Position numbers and translations under genes: made by a program. Below the pieces are notes generated by a model. It was given only the letters and a program-made list of their open reading frames with translations, made no database searches and was not told the DNA's origin. 64,000 nucleotides of DNA. It comes from Cryobacterium flavum. Lineage in GTDB: Bacteria; Actinomycetota; Actinomycetes; Actinomycetales; Microbacteriaceae. The number at the start of each line of letters is the position of its first letter. Position 1 is the stretch's first letter. Positions 1-7,905 of this stretch are shown piece by piece. The stretch lies in NCBI RefSeq assembly GCF_900103805.1, contig NZ_FNIB01000011.1, forward strand, positions 40,010 to 104,009, read 5' to 3'.

Positions 1-830
1 CCGGATCGACGATCTACTACGAAGCCTCCGATGTGGCCGTCGACTCGCTCACCACGAAGAACCCGAGCGTGACCTTCGTACACGATGGCGAAGCGCACAC
101 CATCGACGCCGACTTCGTGGTGGGTGCCGACGGATTTCACGGCATCTGCCGCGCGTCGATCCCTGCCGAAGAAATCACCCTGTTCGACCGCAGCTACCCC
201 TACGCCTGGCTTGGCATTCTCGCTGACGTGGCACCGTCCTCGGACGAACTCGTCTACGCGCTGCACGAAGATGGTTTCGCGATGCTCTCGATGCGCTCGC
301 CGGTCGTCTCCCGGCTGTACCTGCAGGTCGATCCGGCCGACGATATCAAGAACTGGTCGGACGACCGCATCTGGGAAGCTCTGCAGACCCGGCTCGGCAC
401 GCCCGGCTGGACCCTGAACCAAGGCCCGATCACCGACAAATCGATCACCCCGATGCGCAGCTTCGTGGCGTCGCGGCTCGCCTACGGCAACCTGTTTCTA
501 GTCGGCGACGCCGGCCACATCGTGCCGCCGACCGGCGCGAAGGGCCTCAACTCGGCCATCTCCGACGTCACCCAGCTCGCCGGGGCGCTCACCGCCTTCT
601 ACGCCCAAGACGAGACGCTGCTCGGTCGGTACAGCGAGACCGCGCTGGCCCGGCAGTGGCGGGTGCAACAGTTCTCCCGCTGGATGACCGAGATGCTGCA
701 CACCAGCCCCGGCGATCTGCAGACCGGCGCGTTCGATTACCGCAGCCAGCTCGGCCAGCTCGACTACGTCACCCACTCGCCGCTCGCCCAGTGCATGCTC
801 GCCGAGCAGTACACCGGCCTCCTGCTTTAA
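1..830 (+). CDS. pobA: 4-hydroxybenzoate 3-monooxygenase, C-terminal part (truncated by window edge)
   Basis: This FAD/NAD(P)H aromatic hydroxylase converts 4-hydroxybenzoate to protocatechuate, the substrate of the pca genes downstream. The frame is open from base 3, so the N-terminal Rossmann GxGxxG part lies left of the window; about 276 residues are visible of a usual length near 390. The seen part has the FAD/NADPH 'GADGFHG' motif (about 125-145) and the 'GDAGHIVPPTGAKGLN' flavin-ribityl motif (about 508-555), both diagnostic of the PHBH family. It stops with TAA at 828-830. A 147-bp gap carrying a promoter and dyad then leads to aroQ, so the two are probably not one transcript. The GTG at 33 is internal to the protein, not its start. 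Confidence 0.93.
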   Translation, partial: GSTIYYEASDVAVDSLTTKNPSVTFVHDGEAHTIDADFVVGADGFHGICRASIPAEEITLFDRSYPYAWLGILADVAPSSDELVYALHEDGFAMLSMRSPVVSRLYLQVDPADDIKNWSDDRIWEALQTRLGTPGWTLNQGPITDKSITPMRSFVASRLAYGNLFLVGDAGHIVPPTGAKGLNSAISDVTQLAGALTAFYAQDETLLGRYSETALARQWRVQQFSRWMTEMLHTSPGDLQTGAFDYRSQLGQLDYVTHSPLAQCMLAEQYTGLLL

Positions 831-898
831 TCTTGCCCCTGCTCGGACCGCGAGACGCCTGCTCTTGGTCACATTCGAGTCGAACCTTGCCCGGGGCC

Positions 899-945
899 TT
901 GACAAGAAGGTCCAGCATTTCCATAATGTACTAACTAGTCCGTAC
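899..945 (+). promoter_or_regulatory. Promoter with overlapping operator-like dyad upstream of aroQ
   Basis: A perfect -35 TTGACA (899-904) is followed after 17 bp by CATAAT (922-927). Immediately downstream, at 928-945, lies an 18-bp dyad of form GTAC-N2-ACTAGT-N2-GTAC. A repressor bound there would cover the transcription start region of the aroQ-led operon. The TetR-family protein at 5755-6462 is the obvious candidate, but that pairing is an inference. Confidence 0.55.
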
Positions 946-977
946 TTAATAAGCCTCGTAACCAAGGACATGAATCA

Positions 978-1475
978 ATGACGATTTCCGACCGGCCCGA
1001 ACGCCCGCTCGTGCTCGTGGTGAACGGACCGAACCTGAACCTGCTCGGTTCCCGAGAGCCGGCGAAGTACGGCACCACCAGCCTCGCCGACCTCGAACAA
1101 CGAATTTCCGGTACGGCTGAGCGGGTGGGCGTGGACGTCAAATTCGTGCAGAGCAACCATGAGGGCGTGTTGATCGACGCGATCCACGCCATGCGTCAGC
1201 GCGCAGCGGGAATCATTATCAACGCTGGCGCATTCACCCACACGTCGGTCGCAATCCGCGATGCGATCTCGGCCGTGGCCTTGCCGATGGTCGAGGTGCA
1301 CCTCACTAACGTGCACGCCCGTGAACCGTTCCGCCGCCACTCCTTCCTGTCTGACATCGCAGAATCTGTAATCGTCGGCGCTGGTCCCAAGGGCTACGAC
1401 TTTGCCCTGGAGCTGCTCGCTAGCCGGGTAGCCCAAGTGGATGCCTTCCACAACACGGCAGGAGCTGTCGAATGA
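978..1475 (+). CDS. aroQ: Type II 3-dehydroquinate dehydratase
   Basis: This enzyme interconverts 3-dehydroquinate and 3-dehydroshikimate. Here it is placed for quinate/shikimate breakdown rather than aromatic amino acid synthesis, because the next genes are a quinate/shikimate dehydrogenase and a dehydroshikimate dehydratase. The 165-residue length fits the small dodecameric type II family (about 145-165). Family motifs seen are 'NGPNLNLLG' (16-24), the 'REPxxYG' loop with catalytic Tyr31, 'NAGAFTHTS', the catalytic-His motif 'EVHLTN', and 'REPFRRHS'. AAGGAC lies ahead of the ATG. The end overlaps the next start by 4 bp (ATGA), which indicates translational coupling. The role as qsuC-like catabolic enzyme is inferred from context. 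Confidence 0.95.
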   Translation: MTISDRPERPLVLVVNGPNLNLLGSREPAKYGTTSLADLEQRISGTAERVGVDVKFVQSNHEGVLIDAIHAMRQRAAGIIINAGAFTHTSVAIRDAISAVALPMVEVHLTNVHAREPFRRHSFLSDIAESVIVGAGPKGYDFALELLASRVAQVDAFHNTAGAVE

Positions 1476-2374
1476 CTGCGCCGACCGAATTTCTCGTCGG
1501 GCTCATCGGCGAGGGCATCACCGCATCGTTGACCCCGCCGATGCACGAGCGCGAGGGTCGCCACCTCGGCTTCGACTACGAATACCGCATTCTCGACCTG
1601 CTCGAATCGGGACGAGCGCCGGAAGAGGTCGGCGCGATACTAGCGGAAGCGCGCGAGCAGGGCTTTGCAGCCCTCAACGTGACGCACCCCTGTAAACAAC
1701 TCGTCATCCCGTTCCTCGACGAGCTCACTCCGGCCGCCGAACACATCGGTGCCGTGAACCTGGTGCTCATCGAGAGCGGTCGGCTGATCGGTCACAACAC
1801 GGACTGGACCGGGTTTCGCTCAGCCCTGCTCACCGGACTTCCCGATGCGCGGCGCAACCGCATTGTGCAGTTCGGTTCCGGTGGTGCCGGCAGCGCCACG
1901 GCCTACGCGCTGCTGACACTCGGCGTGCACCGGCTCGCGATCGTGGACGTGCTGCCCGAGCGCGCACAAGCCCTGGTCAACGCCTATGCTCCGCTGTTTC
2001 CCGACCAGGAGGTGTGCGTGAGCACCACGGATTCCCTGCACACCGATCTGGCCACCGCCGATGGCGTCGTGCACGCTACCCCGACCGGCATGAAGGAACA
2101 CCCCGGACTTCCCGTCGACGTGACCGCGCTCGCCGCGACTGCGTGGGTCGCCGACATCGTCTACCGCCCGATCGATACTGAGTTATTGCGAGCGGCACGC
2201 TCGCTTGGCCACGAGGTGCTCGACGGAGGACGTATGGCTGTGGGCCAGGCCGTCGACAGCATCCGCTTGATCACCGGTTCCGAACCCGACGCAATACGCA
2301 TGCGCACGCATTTCCTGGAACTGCTCGGCGACGGCGCGGCCTCACGCGTCGTTGCGGCCTGGGGGCGGGTCTGA
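1472..2374 (+). CDS. Quinate/shikimate dehydrogenase (AroE/QsuD family)
   Basis: This NAD(P)-dependent oxidoreductase acts on shikimate and/or quinate, yielding 3-dehydroshikimate and 3-dehydroquinate. The 300 residues show the substrate-site segment 'SLTPPMHE' (about 19-26), 'NVTHPCK' with the catalytic Lys, 'GHNTDWTGF', and a nucleotide-binding 'GSGGAGSA' loop. A C-terminal 'GGRMAVGQA' takes the place of the family's 'GxxMLxxQA'. The SLTP variant (SxSP in biosynthetic AroE) and the catabolic neighbours favour a quinate/shikimate dehydrogenase of the QsuD type, but a biosynthetic AroE cannot be excluded from sequence alone. It overlaps aroQ by 4 bp and its stop shares one base with the next start. 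Confidence 0.88.
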   Translation: MTAPTEFLVGLIGEGITASLTPPMHEREGRHLGFDYEYRILDLLESGRAPEEVGAILAEAREQGFAALNVTHPCKQLVIPFLDELTPAAEHIGAVNLVLIESGRLIGHNTDWTGFRSALLTGLPDARRNRIVQFGSGGAGSATAYALLTLGVHRLAIVDVLPERAQALVNAYAPLFPDQEVCVSTTDSLHTDLATADGVVHATPTGMKEHPGLPVDVTALAATAWVADIVYRPIDTELLRAARSLGHEVLDGGRMAVGQAVDSIRLITGSEPDAIRMRTHFLELLGDGAASRVVAAWGRV

Positions 2375-4251
2375 TGCGCTCCTCTATCGCGACCGTGTGC
2401 ATCAGCGGGTCGCTCGGCGACAAGCTCACGGCCATCGCCGATGCCGGATTCGACGGTTACGAGCTGTTTGAACTCGACCTGGTCACGAGTCGGATGTCAC
2501 CGGAGGAGGTCGTGGCCCGCTCCGCCGACCTCGGCCTCTCGATCGACCTCTACCAGCCGTTCCGTGATTTCGAAGGAGTCGCACCAGACCAACTCGCTCG
2601 CAACCTCCGCCGCGCTGATCACAAATTTGAGCTCATGAACCGTCTTGGCGTTGACACCATGCTGCTGTGCTCCAATGTGGGCACCGCTACTCTCCCCGGG
2701 GAATCGGTTGCCGTCGACCAGCTTGGAGCTTTGGCGGTGCTGGCCTCACAACACGGCGTGCGCGTCGCCTACGAGGCGCTCGCCTGGGGAAAATTCGTCT
2801 CCACCTACGACCACGCCTGGCGCCTGGTCGAGCAGGTCGACCACGACGCCCTCGGCGTCTGCCTCGACAGCTTCCACATTCTGTCCCGCGGAAGCGATCT
2901 CGGCGCGATCGCAACCATCCCGGGTGAGAAGATCTTCTTCTGCCAGTTGGCGGATGCCCCGCTCATGAACCTCGACGTGCTCAGCTGGAGCCGGCACTTC
3001 CGATTGTTCCCGGGCGAGGGCAGCTGGGACCTCGCTGATTTCGTGGCCCGAGTTGTGCACGCCGGATACCAGGGACCCCTCTCCCTGGAGGTCTTCAACG
3101 ATGTGTTTCGGCAGGGCGACCCCGGGGTTACCGCCCGAGACGCCCGGCGTTCCCTCGTGTTGCTCGAGGACGCGGCCCGCGCGGCCCGGCTCCCGCTCGC
3201 TGTGACGGAATCTGCCGTGACTGATGTTGTGCCTGCTCCTGCCCTCCTTGCCGGGCTGCCCCACGTCGATGCCAGCCGCGGCTTCAGCTTCATCGAGGTG
3301 CAACCGGGCAATGGATCCGCAGTCGACGACCTCCTGACACAACTCGGCTTCATCCACCGGGGCAAGCACCAGCGCAAGAACGCCCAGCTCTGGTCGCAGG
3401 CCGATGTGCACATCATCGTGAACGGCGACCTCGAGGGGACGCGACCGCGCGTCGCGGCCATTGGGTTCGAGGTCTCCAACGTCCAGTGTGCGTCCGCCCG
3501 GGCAGTCGCCCTGCGCTCACATCTGCTGCCCCGGGACCGCGCCACTGACGAAGACATTCTCAACGGTATCCTGGCGCCTGACGGCACGGAGGTGTATTTC
3601 AGCGAACGCGCCGGCGAGACCCCTGGTTGGCTGGCTGAATTCGGCCCGGGTGCCAGCGTCCCGACCGCGTCTTCGACTCTGCCTCACACCGGCATCACAC
3701 ACGTGGATCACATCGCGCTGGTGCAGCCTTGGCAGCGCGCCGACGAGGCCGTCCTCTTTTATCAGAGCATCCTCGGCCTCACCGTGTCCGACAGCCTCGA
3801 CCTCGCCGGCGAAGCCGGGCTGGTCCGCAGCCGCAGCCTCGTCACAGCCGACCGCGGCATCCGTCTCGCTCTCAACGTGACGCCGCTGCAGCCAGGGGAG
3901 ACGGAGGTTTACCCCAACCACGTTGCACTGCACACGAACGATCTCGTCGCGACAGTTTCTGTGCTTCGGGCCAGGGGCACCCGACTGCTGCCGATTCCAC
4001 AGAACTATTACGAGGACCTCGACGCCCGGCTTGACCTGGGTGCTGAGAGAGTCGAGACTCTGCGCTCGATTGAGATTCTCTTCGACCGTGACGACCGGGG
4101 CGATTTTCTCCACGTCTACACGATGCCGATCGGCCAGGTCTTCTTCGAGATCGTGCAACGAACCCGGGGCTACGACGGATACGGCGCAGCCAACGCCCCA
4201 GTGCGGCTTGCGTCGCAACGCGCCGAGGAGCGGGGGAGGCCGACCGACTAG
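2374..4251 (+). CDS. qsuB: 3-dehydroshikimate dehydratase, two-domain QsuB type (TIM barrel plus HPPD-like)
   Basis: This protein is predicted to dehydrate 3-dehydroshikimate to protocatechuate, linking the quinate/shikimate steps to the pca genes. In the 625 residues, residues 1 to about 265 form a sugar-phosphate isomerase/AP-endonuclease-2 TIM barrel ('AYEALAWG', 'VCLDSFHI', 'LSLEVFND'). Residues about 285-605 form a vicinal-oxygen-chelate pair related to 4-hydroxyphenylpyruvate dioxygenase, with a candidate metal triad His446, His516 and Glu592. The length matches Corynebacterium QsuB (about 620), in which the barrel carries the dehydratase activity. The function of the second domain is less certain. 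One-base stop/start overlap (TGATG) with the dehydrogenase indicates one operon. Confidence 0.88.
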   Translation: MRSSIATVCISGSLGDKLTAIADAGFDGYELFELDLVTSRMSPEEVVARSADLGLSIDLYQPFRDFEGVAPDQLARNLRRADHKFELMNRLGVDTMLLCSNVGTATLPGESVAVDQLGALAVLASQHGVRVAYEALAWGKFVSTYDHAWRLVEQVDHDALGVCLDSFHILSRGSDLGAIATIPGEKIFFCQLADAPLMNLDVLSWSRHFRLFPGEGSWDLADFVARVVHAGYQGPLSLEVFNDVFRQGDPGVTARDARRSLVLLEDAARAARLPLAVTESAVTDVVPAPALLAGLPHVDASRGFSFIEVQPGNGSAVDDLLTQLGFIHRGKHQRKNAQLWSQADVHIIVNGDLEGTRPRVAAIGFEVSNVQCASARAVALRSHLLPRDRATDEDILNGILAPDGTEVYFSERAGETPGWLAEFGPGASVPTASSTLPHTGITHVDHIALVQPWQRADEAVLFYQSILGLTVSDSLDLAGEAGLVRSRSLVTADRGIRLALNVTPLQPGETEVYPNHVALHTNDLVATVSVLRARGTRLLPIPQNYYEDLDARLDLGAERVETLRSIEILFDRDDRGDFLHVYTMPIGQVFFEIVQRTRGYDGYGAANAPVRLASQRAEERGRPTD

Positions 4252-4303
4252 GACCGTTCCACCCGGCACCGACCACACTCAGACATAACTGACAAGAGGA
4301 TCA

Positions 4304-5662
4304 ATGATGACCCCTGGATCAACCCCGAGCACCGCACCCGCCGTCACAAAGGCCAACCCGCGCCGCGCCGCCGCCGCAGCCTGGATCGGCAGCGCTCTCG
4401 AATACTACGATTTCTTCATCTATGGCACCGCTGCGGCACTGGTCTTCGGCCGCGTATTCTTCCCCGACAGCAACCCGCTGGCCGGCACCCTGCTCGCCCT
4501 GGCTACCTTCGGCGTCGGCTACCTCGCCCGCCCGATCGGCGCCCTCGTTCTCGGTCACCTCGGCGACACCGTCGGGCGCAAGAAGGTACTCGTGCTTACA
4601 GTGCTGCTCATGGGAATCTCGACAGTGCTAGTCGGGTTCCTCCCGAGCTACGAGCAGATCGGCGTCGCCGCACCCGTACTGCTCGTGCTGCTGCGCCTCG
4701 CCCAGGGGTTCTCGGCTGGTGGAGAGCAGGCCGGTGCGAATTCCATGTCGATGGAACACGCCCCTGACCATCGCCGCGCGTTCTTCACCAGCTTCACGCT
4801 CAGCGGCACCCAGGCCGGTCAGATCTTCGCCACCGCCGTCTTCATTCCTGTGGCGCTGCTGCCCGAGGCCCAATTGCTCAGCTGGGGCTGGCGAATCCCG
4901 TTCTGGATCAGCGCCATTGTTATCGTCGTCGCCTTCCTGATTCGCCGCACGCTTGACGAAACCCCGGTATTCACGGCGGAAGTCGCCGGGGGTGTCGTCG
5001 CCGAGGTTCCCGTGCGGGTACTGTTCCGCGACCACTGGCGCGGGGTCCTGCGCGTTATCGCGGCAGCCCTGATCGCGTCGGTCAGTACCATTTTCACGGT
5101 CTACGCACTGAGCTTCGCGGTGAACACCGTGGGCCTGGACCGAACCACCATGCTGTGGGTCGGCGTGCTCGCCAATGTCGCCGCGCTCGGCACGATTCCG
5201 CTGTGGGCTATGCTCTCCGATCGGGTCGGACGAAAGCCCGTTTTCATCGCAGGCTCGCTGGGCTGCGCGGCGCTCATGTTCGCCTATCTCTATGCCATCG
5301 CGATCGCGAATTATCCACTCATTTTTCTGGTCGGAATCGGCATGTTCGGCTTTGTCTACACCGCTACCTCGGCCGTCTGGCCGGCGTTCTACGCCGAGAT
5401 GTTTCCGGCTACCGTGCGTTTGTCGGGGATGGCCATTGGAACCCAGATCGGATTCGCGGTCGCCGGTTTCGCCCCCACCATCGCGATCGCAGTGGCGGGC
5501 GACGGAGCCAACGCCTGGTTCATCGTGGCCGTGATTACGGCGATCATTTGCATCATCAACGTGATCGCCGTCGCGACGGCAAAGGAAACCTTCCAGACGC
5601 CGATGAGTCAGCTCGGGCTGAAGCAAGTTAGCACTGAGCAGGCATCGCGGGTCACTGTGTAA
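4304..5662 (+). CDS. MFS transporter of the metabolite:H+ symporter (ShiA-like) family
   Basis: This is a proton-coupled uptake permease with about 12 membrane helices and 452 residues. The opening motif 'IGSALEYYDFFIYGTAAAL', the loop 2-3 'GHLGDTVGRKKVL', 'LRLAQGFSAGGEQAGA' and the mid-protein 'SDRVGRKP' are typical of the MHS subfamily that carries shikimate, alpha-ketoglutarate or proline/betaine. Its place as last gene of the quinate/shikimate block suggests shikimate or quinate as substrate; this is inference. AAGAGG precedes the ATG at 4304; a second ATG at 4307 is also possible. A strong terminator follows at 5680. Confidence 0.87.
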   Translation: MMTPGSTPSTAPAVTKANPRRAAAAAWIGSALEYYDFFIYGTAAALVFGRVFFPDSNPLAGTLLALATFGVGYLARPIGALVLGHLGDTVGRKKVLVLTVLLMGISTVLVGFLPSYEQIGVAAPVLLVLLRLAQGFSAGGEQAGANSMSMEHAPDHRRAFFTSFTLSGTQAGQIFATAVFIPVALLPEAQLLSWGWRIPFWISAIVIVVAFLIRRTLDETPVFTAEVAGGVVAEVPVRVLFRDHWRGVLRVIAAALIASVSTIFTVYALSFAVNTVGLDRTTMLWVGVLANVAALGTIPLWAMLSDRVGRKPVFIAGSLGCAALMFAYLYAIAIANYPLIFLVGIGMFGFVYTATSAVWPAFYAEMFPATVRLSGMAIGTQIGFAVAGFAPTIAIAVAGDGANAWFIVAVITAIICIINVIAVATAKETFQTPMSQLGLKQVSTEQASRVTV

Positions 5663-5679
5663 CAGTGCACCCCGCGTAG

Positions 5680-5719
5680 GGTGGGGGAATCGGCGGCTGC
5701 GTCGGCCGATTCCCCCACC
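5680..5719 (+). terminator. Strong hairpin closing the quinate/shikimate operon
   Basis: Perfect 15-bp arms, 5680-5694 (GGTGGGGGAATCGGC) and 5705-5719, surround a 10-nt loop. No long T-run follows, as is common for actinobacterial terminators. It sits 17 bp after the permease stop. A smaller perfect inverted repeat (CACTGT-GTA-ACAGTG, 5653-5667) lies across the stop codon itself. Confidence 0.75.
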
Positions 5720-5754
5720 GGAGAACGGATTCGGCGAGGGTACGAAGGAGCACT

Positions 5755-6462
5755 ATGACCGCGATCACACCGGCGGACGGCGGAAACCGCCGCGATCCGG
5801 AACGCACGAAACGAGAGATCCTCGAAGTCGCTACCGCTGAATTCGCCGCTAGCGGATTCGCCGGAGCCCGCGTCGACCGCATCGCGGAATTGACGCGCAC
5901 CACCAAGCGCATGATCTATTACTACTTCGAATCGAAGGAAAGCCTGTACCTGCAGGTGATGGAAACGGCCTACGCGCTCATTCGAACGGTCGAACGCGAA
6001 CTCGATGTCGCTGAGTTGTCACCGATAGACGGTTTACGCGCGCTCGCAGAGTTCACCTACGACCACCACACCAGTCACTCGGATTTCATTCGACTCGTGA
6101 GTATCGAAAACATCCATCGCGCCCAGCACATCAGCAAGTCGACGGTCATTCACGATCTCAACTCGACCGCGATCGATGCCCTACAGGACCTGCTCCGCCG
6201 TGGCGCGGTTGCGGGGGAGTTTCGCACCGACATCGACGCGCTCGACGTCCATGTCATGATCAGCGCCTATTGCTTCTTTCATGTGTCCAACCGCTACACG
6301 TTTCGCACCCTATTTGGGCGTGACCTGCTCGAACCCGAGCGGCACTCCTACTACCGGCGGCTAGTCGGCGACATGATCATCGCAACTATGACCGACTTGC
6401 AGCGTCCCGATCTGGTGCCCCCTTCACTGGGAAGCGACCTGCCGGGACCAAACTTCCACTGA
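5755..6462 (+). CDS. TetR/AcrR-family transcriptional regulator
   Basis: This one-component repressor has 235 residues. The N-terminal helix-turn-helix spans about residues 17-70 ('FAGARVDRIAELTRTTKRMIYYYFESKESLY', given here in part), and a C-terminal all-helical ligand domain follows. It lies between the quinate/shikimate operon and the pca genes, so aromatic or hydroaromatic effectors such as protocatechuate, shikimate or quinate are plausible. The effector is not readable from sequence. AAGGAG sits 6 bp before the ATG. Its likely targets include the dyad at 928-945. Confidence 0.9.
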   Translation: MTAITPADGGNRRDPERTKREILEVATAEFAASGFAGARVDRIAELTRTTKRMIYYYFESKESLYLQVMETAYALIRTVERELDVAELSPIDGLRALAEFTYDHHTSHSDFIRLVSIENIHRAQHISKSTVIHDLNSTAIDALQDLLRRGAVAGEFRTDIDALDVHVMISAYCFFHVSNRYTFRTLFGRDLLEPERHSYYRRLVGDMIIATMTDLQRPDLVPPSLGSDLPGPNFH

Positions 6463-6477
6463 GCGGAAGCTCGCCTC

Positions 6478-6497
6478 GCCGAGGGTTATCCCTCGGC
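6478..6497. terminator. Perfect hairpin between tetR and pcaH
   Basis: GCCGAGGG-TTAT-CCCTCGGC is an 8-bp perfect stem with a 4-nt loop, 15 bp after the tetR stop. It could end the tetR transcript, or act as an operator or attenuator for pcaHGBLIJF. No T-run is present, so the role is uncertain. Confidence 0.45.
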
Positions 6498-6539
6498 CAG
6501 ACTCATGTTATCCACCTGTCACCGTTGCTAGGAGAAACC

Positions 6540-7349
6540 GTGCCCCACGACTTCGTTTCGTCCCCTACGCCGGGCTCTGGCCGTGAATCTCAGGATTCCA
6601 TCACCATTGAGATCGAAGCGATCGAAGCGGATGCCGCCGCCCGCGTCGCCGCCGGCGGCTCACCCGAGATGCAGCCCCGCCGCGACTACGCCCCGTACCG
6701 CAGTTCCCTGCTGCGTCACCCCACCCACGAGCTCGTGCGCGTCGACCCGGAAGAGGTCGAGCGTGTCTCACCCGCCTTCGGCCACACCGACGTGAACGTG
6801 CTGGAGAGCGACCTCACCATCCAGCACGCCGGCGAACCGATCGGCGAACGCATAACAGTGAGCGGCCGTGTGCTCGACGGCGAGGGCCGCCCGGTGCGAC
6901 ACCAGCTGATTGAACTGTGGCAGGCCAACGCCGGCGGACGCTACGTGCACAAACGCGACCAGCACCCAGCGCCGCTCGATCCCAACTTCACCGGAGTCGG
7001 CCGCGCCATCACCGGAGACAGCGGCGAATACTCGTTCACCACCATCAAGCCCGGGCCCTACCCGTGGAAGAACCACCTGAATGCGTGGCGACCTGCCCAC
7101 ATCCACTTTTCACTATTCGGCACCGCGTTCACGCAGCGCCTGATCACGCAAATGTACTTTCCCGGCGACCCGCTGTTCGCCCTCGACCCGATCTACCAGT
7201 CGATAGCGGATGCCGACGCTCGCGCCCGCCTGGTCGGGCAGTACGACCACAGCCTGAGCGTGCCCGAATTCTCGCTCGGCTACAACTGGGACATCGTGCT
7301 GACCGGCCCGAAGTCCACCTGGATGGAAAGCGAAGACGCCGATGAATAA
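6540..7349 (+). CDS. pcaH: Protocatechuate 3,4-dioxygenase beta subunit
   Basis: This Fe(III) intradiol ring-cleavage subunit, together with PcaG, converts protocatechuate to 3-carboxy-cis,cis-muconate. The catalytic core 'GPYPWKNHLNAWRPAHIHFS' carries Tyr and the His-x-His iron ligands, and 'FTGVGRAITGDSGEYSF' and 'RLITQMYFPGDP' are family hallmarks. I chose the GTG at 6540 (269 aa) because AGGAG lies at 6530-6534, 5 bp ahead; a TTG at 6525 would put that site inside the gene. It overlaps pcaG by 8 bp. Confidence 0.96.
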   Translation: MPHDFVSSPTPGSGRESQDSITIEIEAIEADAAARVAAGGSPEMQPRRDYAPYRSSLLRHPTHELVRVDPEEVERVSPAFGHTDVNVLESDLTIQHAGEPIGERITVSGRVLDGEGRPVRHQLIELWQANAGGRYVHKRDQHPAPLDPNFTGVGRAITGDSGEYSFTTIKPGPYPWKNHLNAWRPAHIHFSLFGTAFTQRLITQMYFPGDPLFALDPIYQSIADADARARLVGQYDHSLSVPEFSLGYNWDIVLTGPKSTWMESEDADE

Positions 7350-7905
7350 GCTCCAAACACCGTCGCAGACCGTCGGCCCGTTCTACGGCTACGCCCTGCC
7401 CTATGCGGGCGGACCTGAACTGGTTCCCGGGTACCATCCCCGCGCCATCCGCTTTCACGGAACCGTCACCGACGGCGCCGGCGAGCCGATCCTCGACGCC
7501 CTGCTCGAGATCTGGCAGGCCGACGAGAGCGGCACGCTCGTGCGAGAGCTGGGCAGTCTCGACCGCGACGGCTTCACCTTCACCGGGTTCGGCCGCTGCG
7601 CGACCACGATCGCCGGGCACTACACCTTCACGACGCTCAAACCGGGGGCGGCCGGCACCGCAGCGCCGTATATTCTGGTGACGGTCTTCGCTCGCGGAGT
7701 CACCCACCACCTGTTCACTAGGGCCTACTTTGCCGAGGATGCCGCGCTGCACGCGACGGATGCCGTGCTCAGCAGCCTGCCTGCTGACCGCCGGAACACA
7801 CTCATCTGTGTCTCAGAGGGAATTGTCGGGGGAGCCGAGTCATACCGCTTCGATATTCGCGTTCAGGGCGAGAACGAGACAGTATTTTTGGACTTTGATG
7901 ACTAA
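7342..7905 (+). CDS. pcaG: Protocatechuate 3,4-dioxygenase alpha subunit
   Basis: This is the partner of PcaH in the alpha-beta dioxygenase. The 187 residues begin with the typical 'QTPSQTVGPFYGYALPY' and include 'LLEIWQADESG', 'FTFTGFGRCATT' and 'ILVTVFARGVTHHLFTRAYF'. The alpha subunit lacks the full iron-ligand set and helps form the substrate pocket. The start lies inside the end of pcaH and the end overlaps pcaB by 8 bp, consistent with coupled translation. Confidence 0.96.
   Translation: MNKLQTPSQTVGPFYGYALPYAGGPELVPGYHPRAIRFHGTVTDGAGEPILDALLEIWQADESGTLVRELGSLDRDGFTFTGFGRCATTIAGHYTFTTLKPGAAGTAAPYILVTVFARGVTHHLFTRAYFAEDAALHATDAVLSSLPADRRNTLICVSEGIVGGAESYRFDIRVQGENETVFLDFDD

Noticed and set aside
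4628..5626. Long minus-strand frame opposite the MFS transporter
   Set aside because: Asp/Gly/Arg-rich antisense shadow with no motif or ribosome-binding site.
7730..7897. N-terminal extension of pcaB into pcaG
   Set aside because: It is a shadow of pcaG; the family's N-terminus begins at the ATG at 7898.
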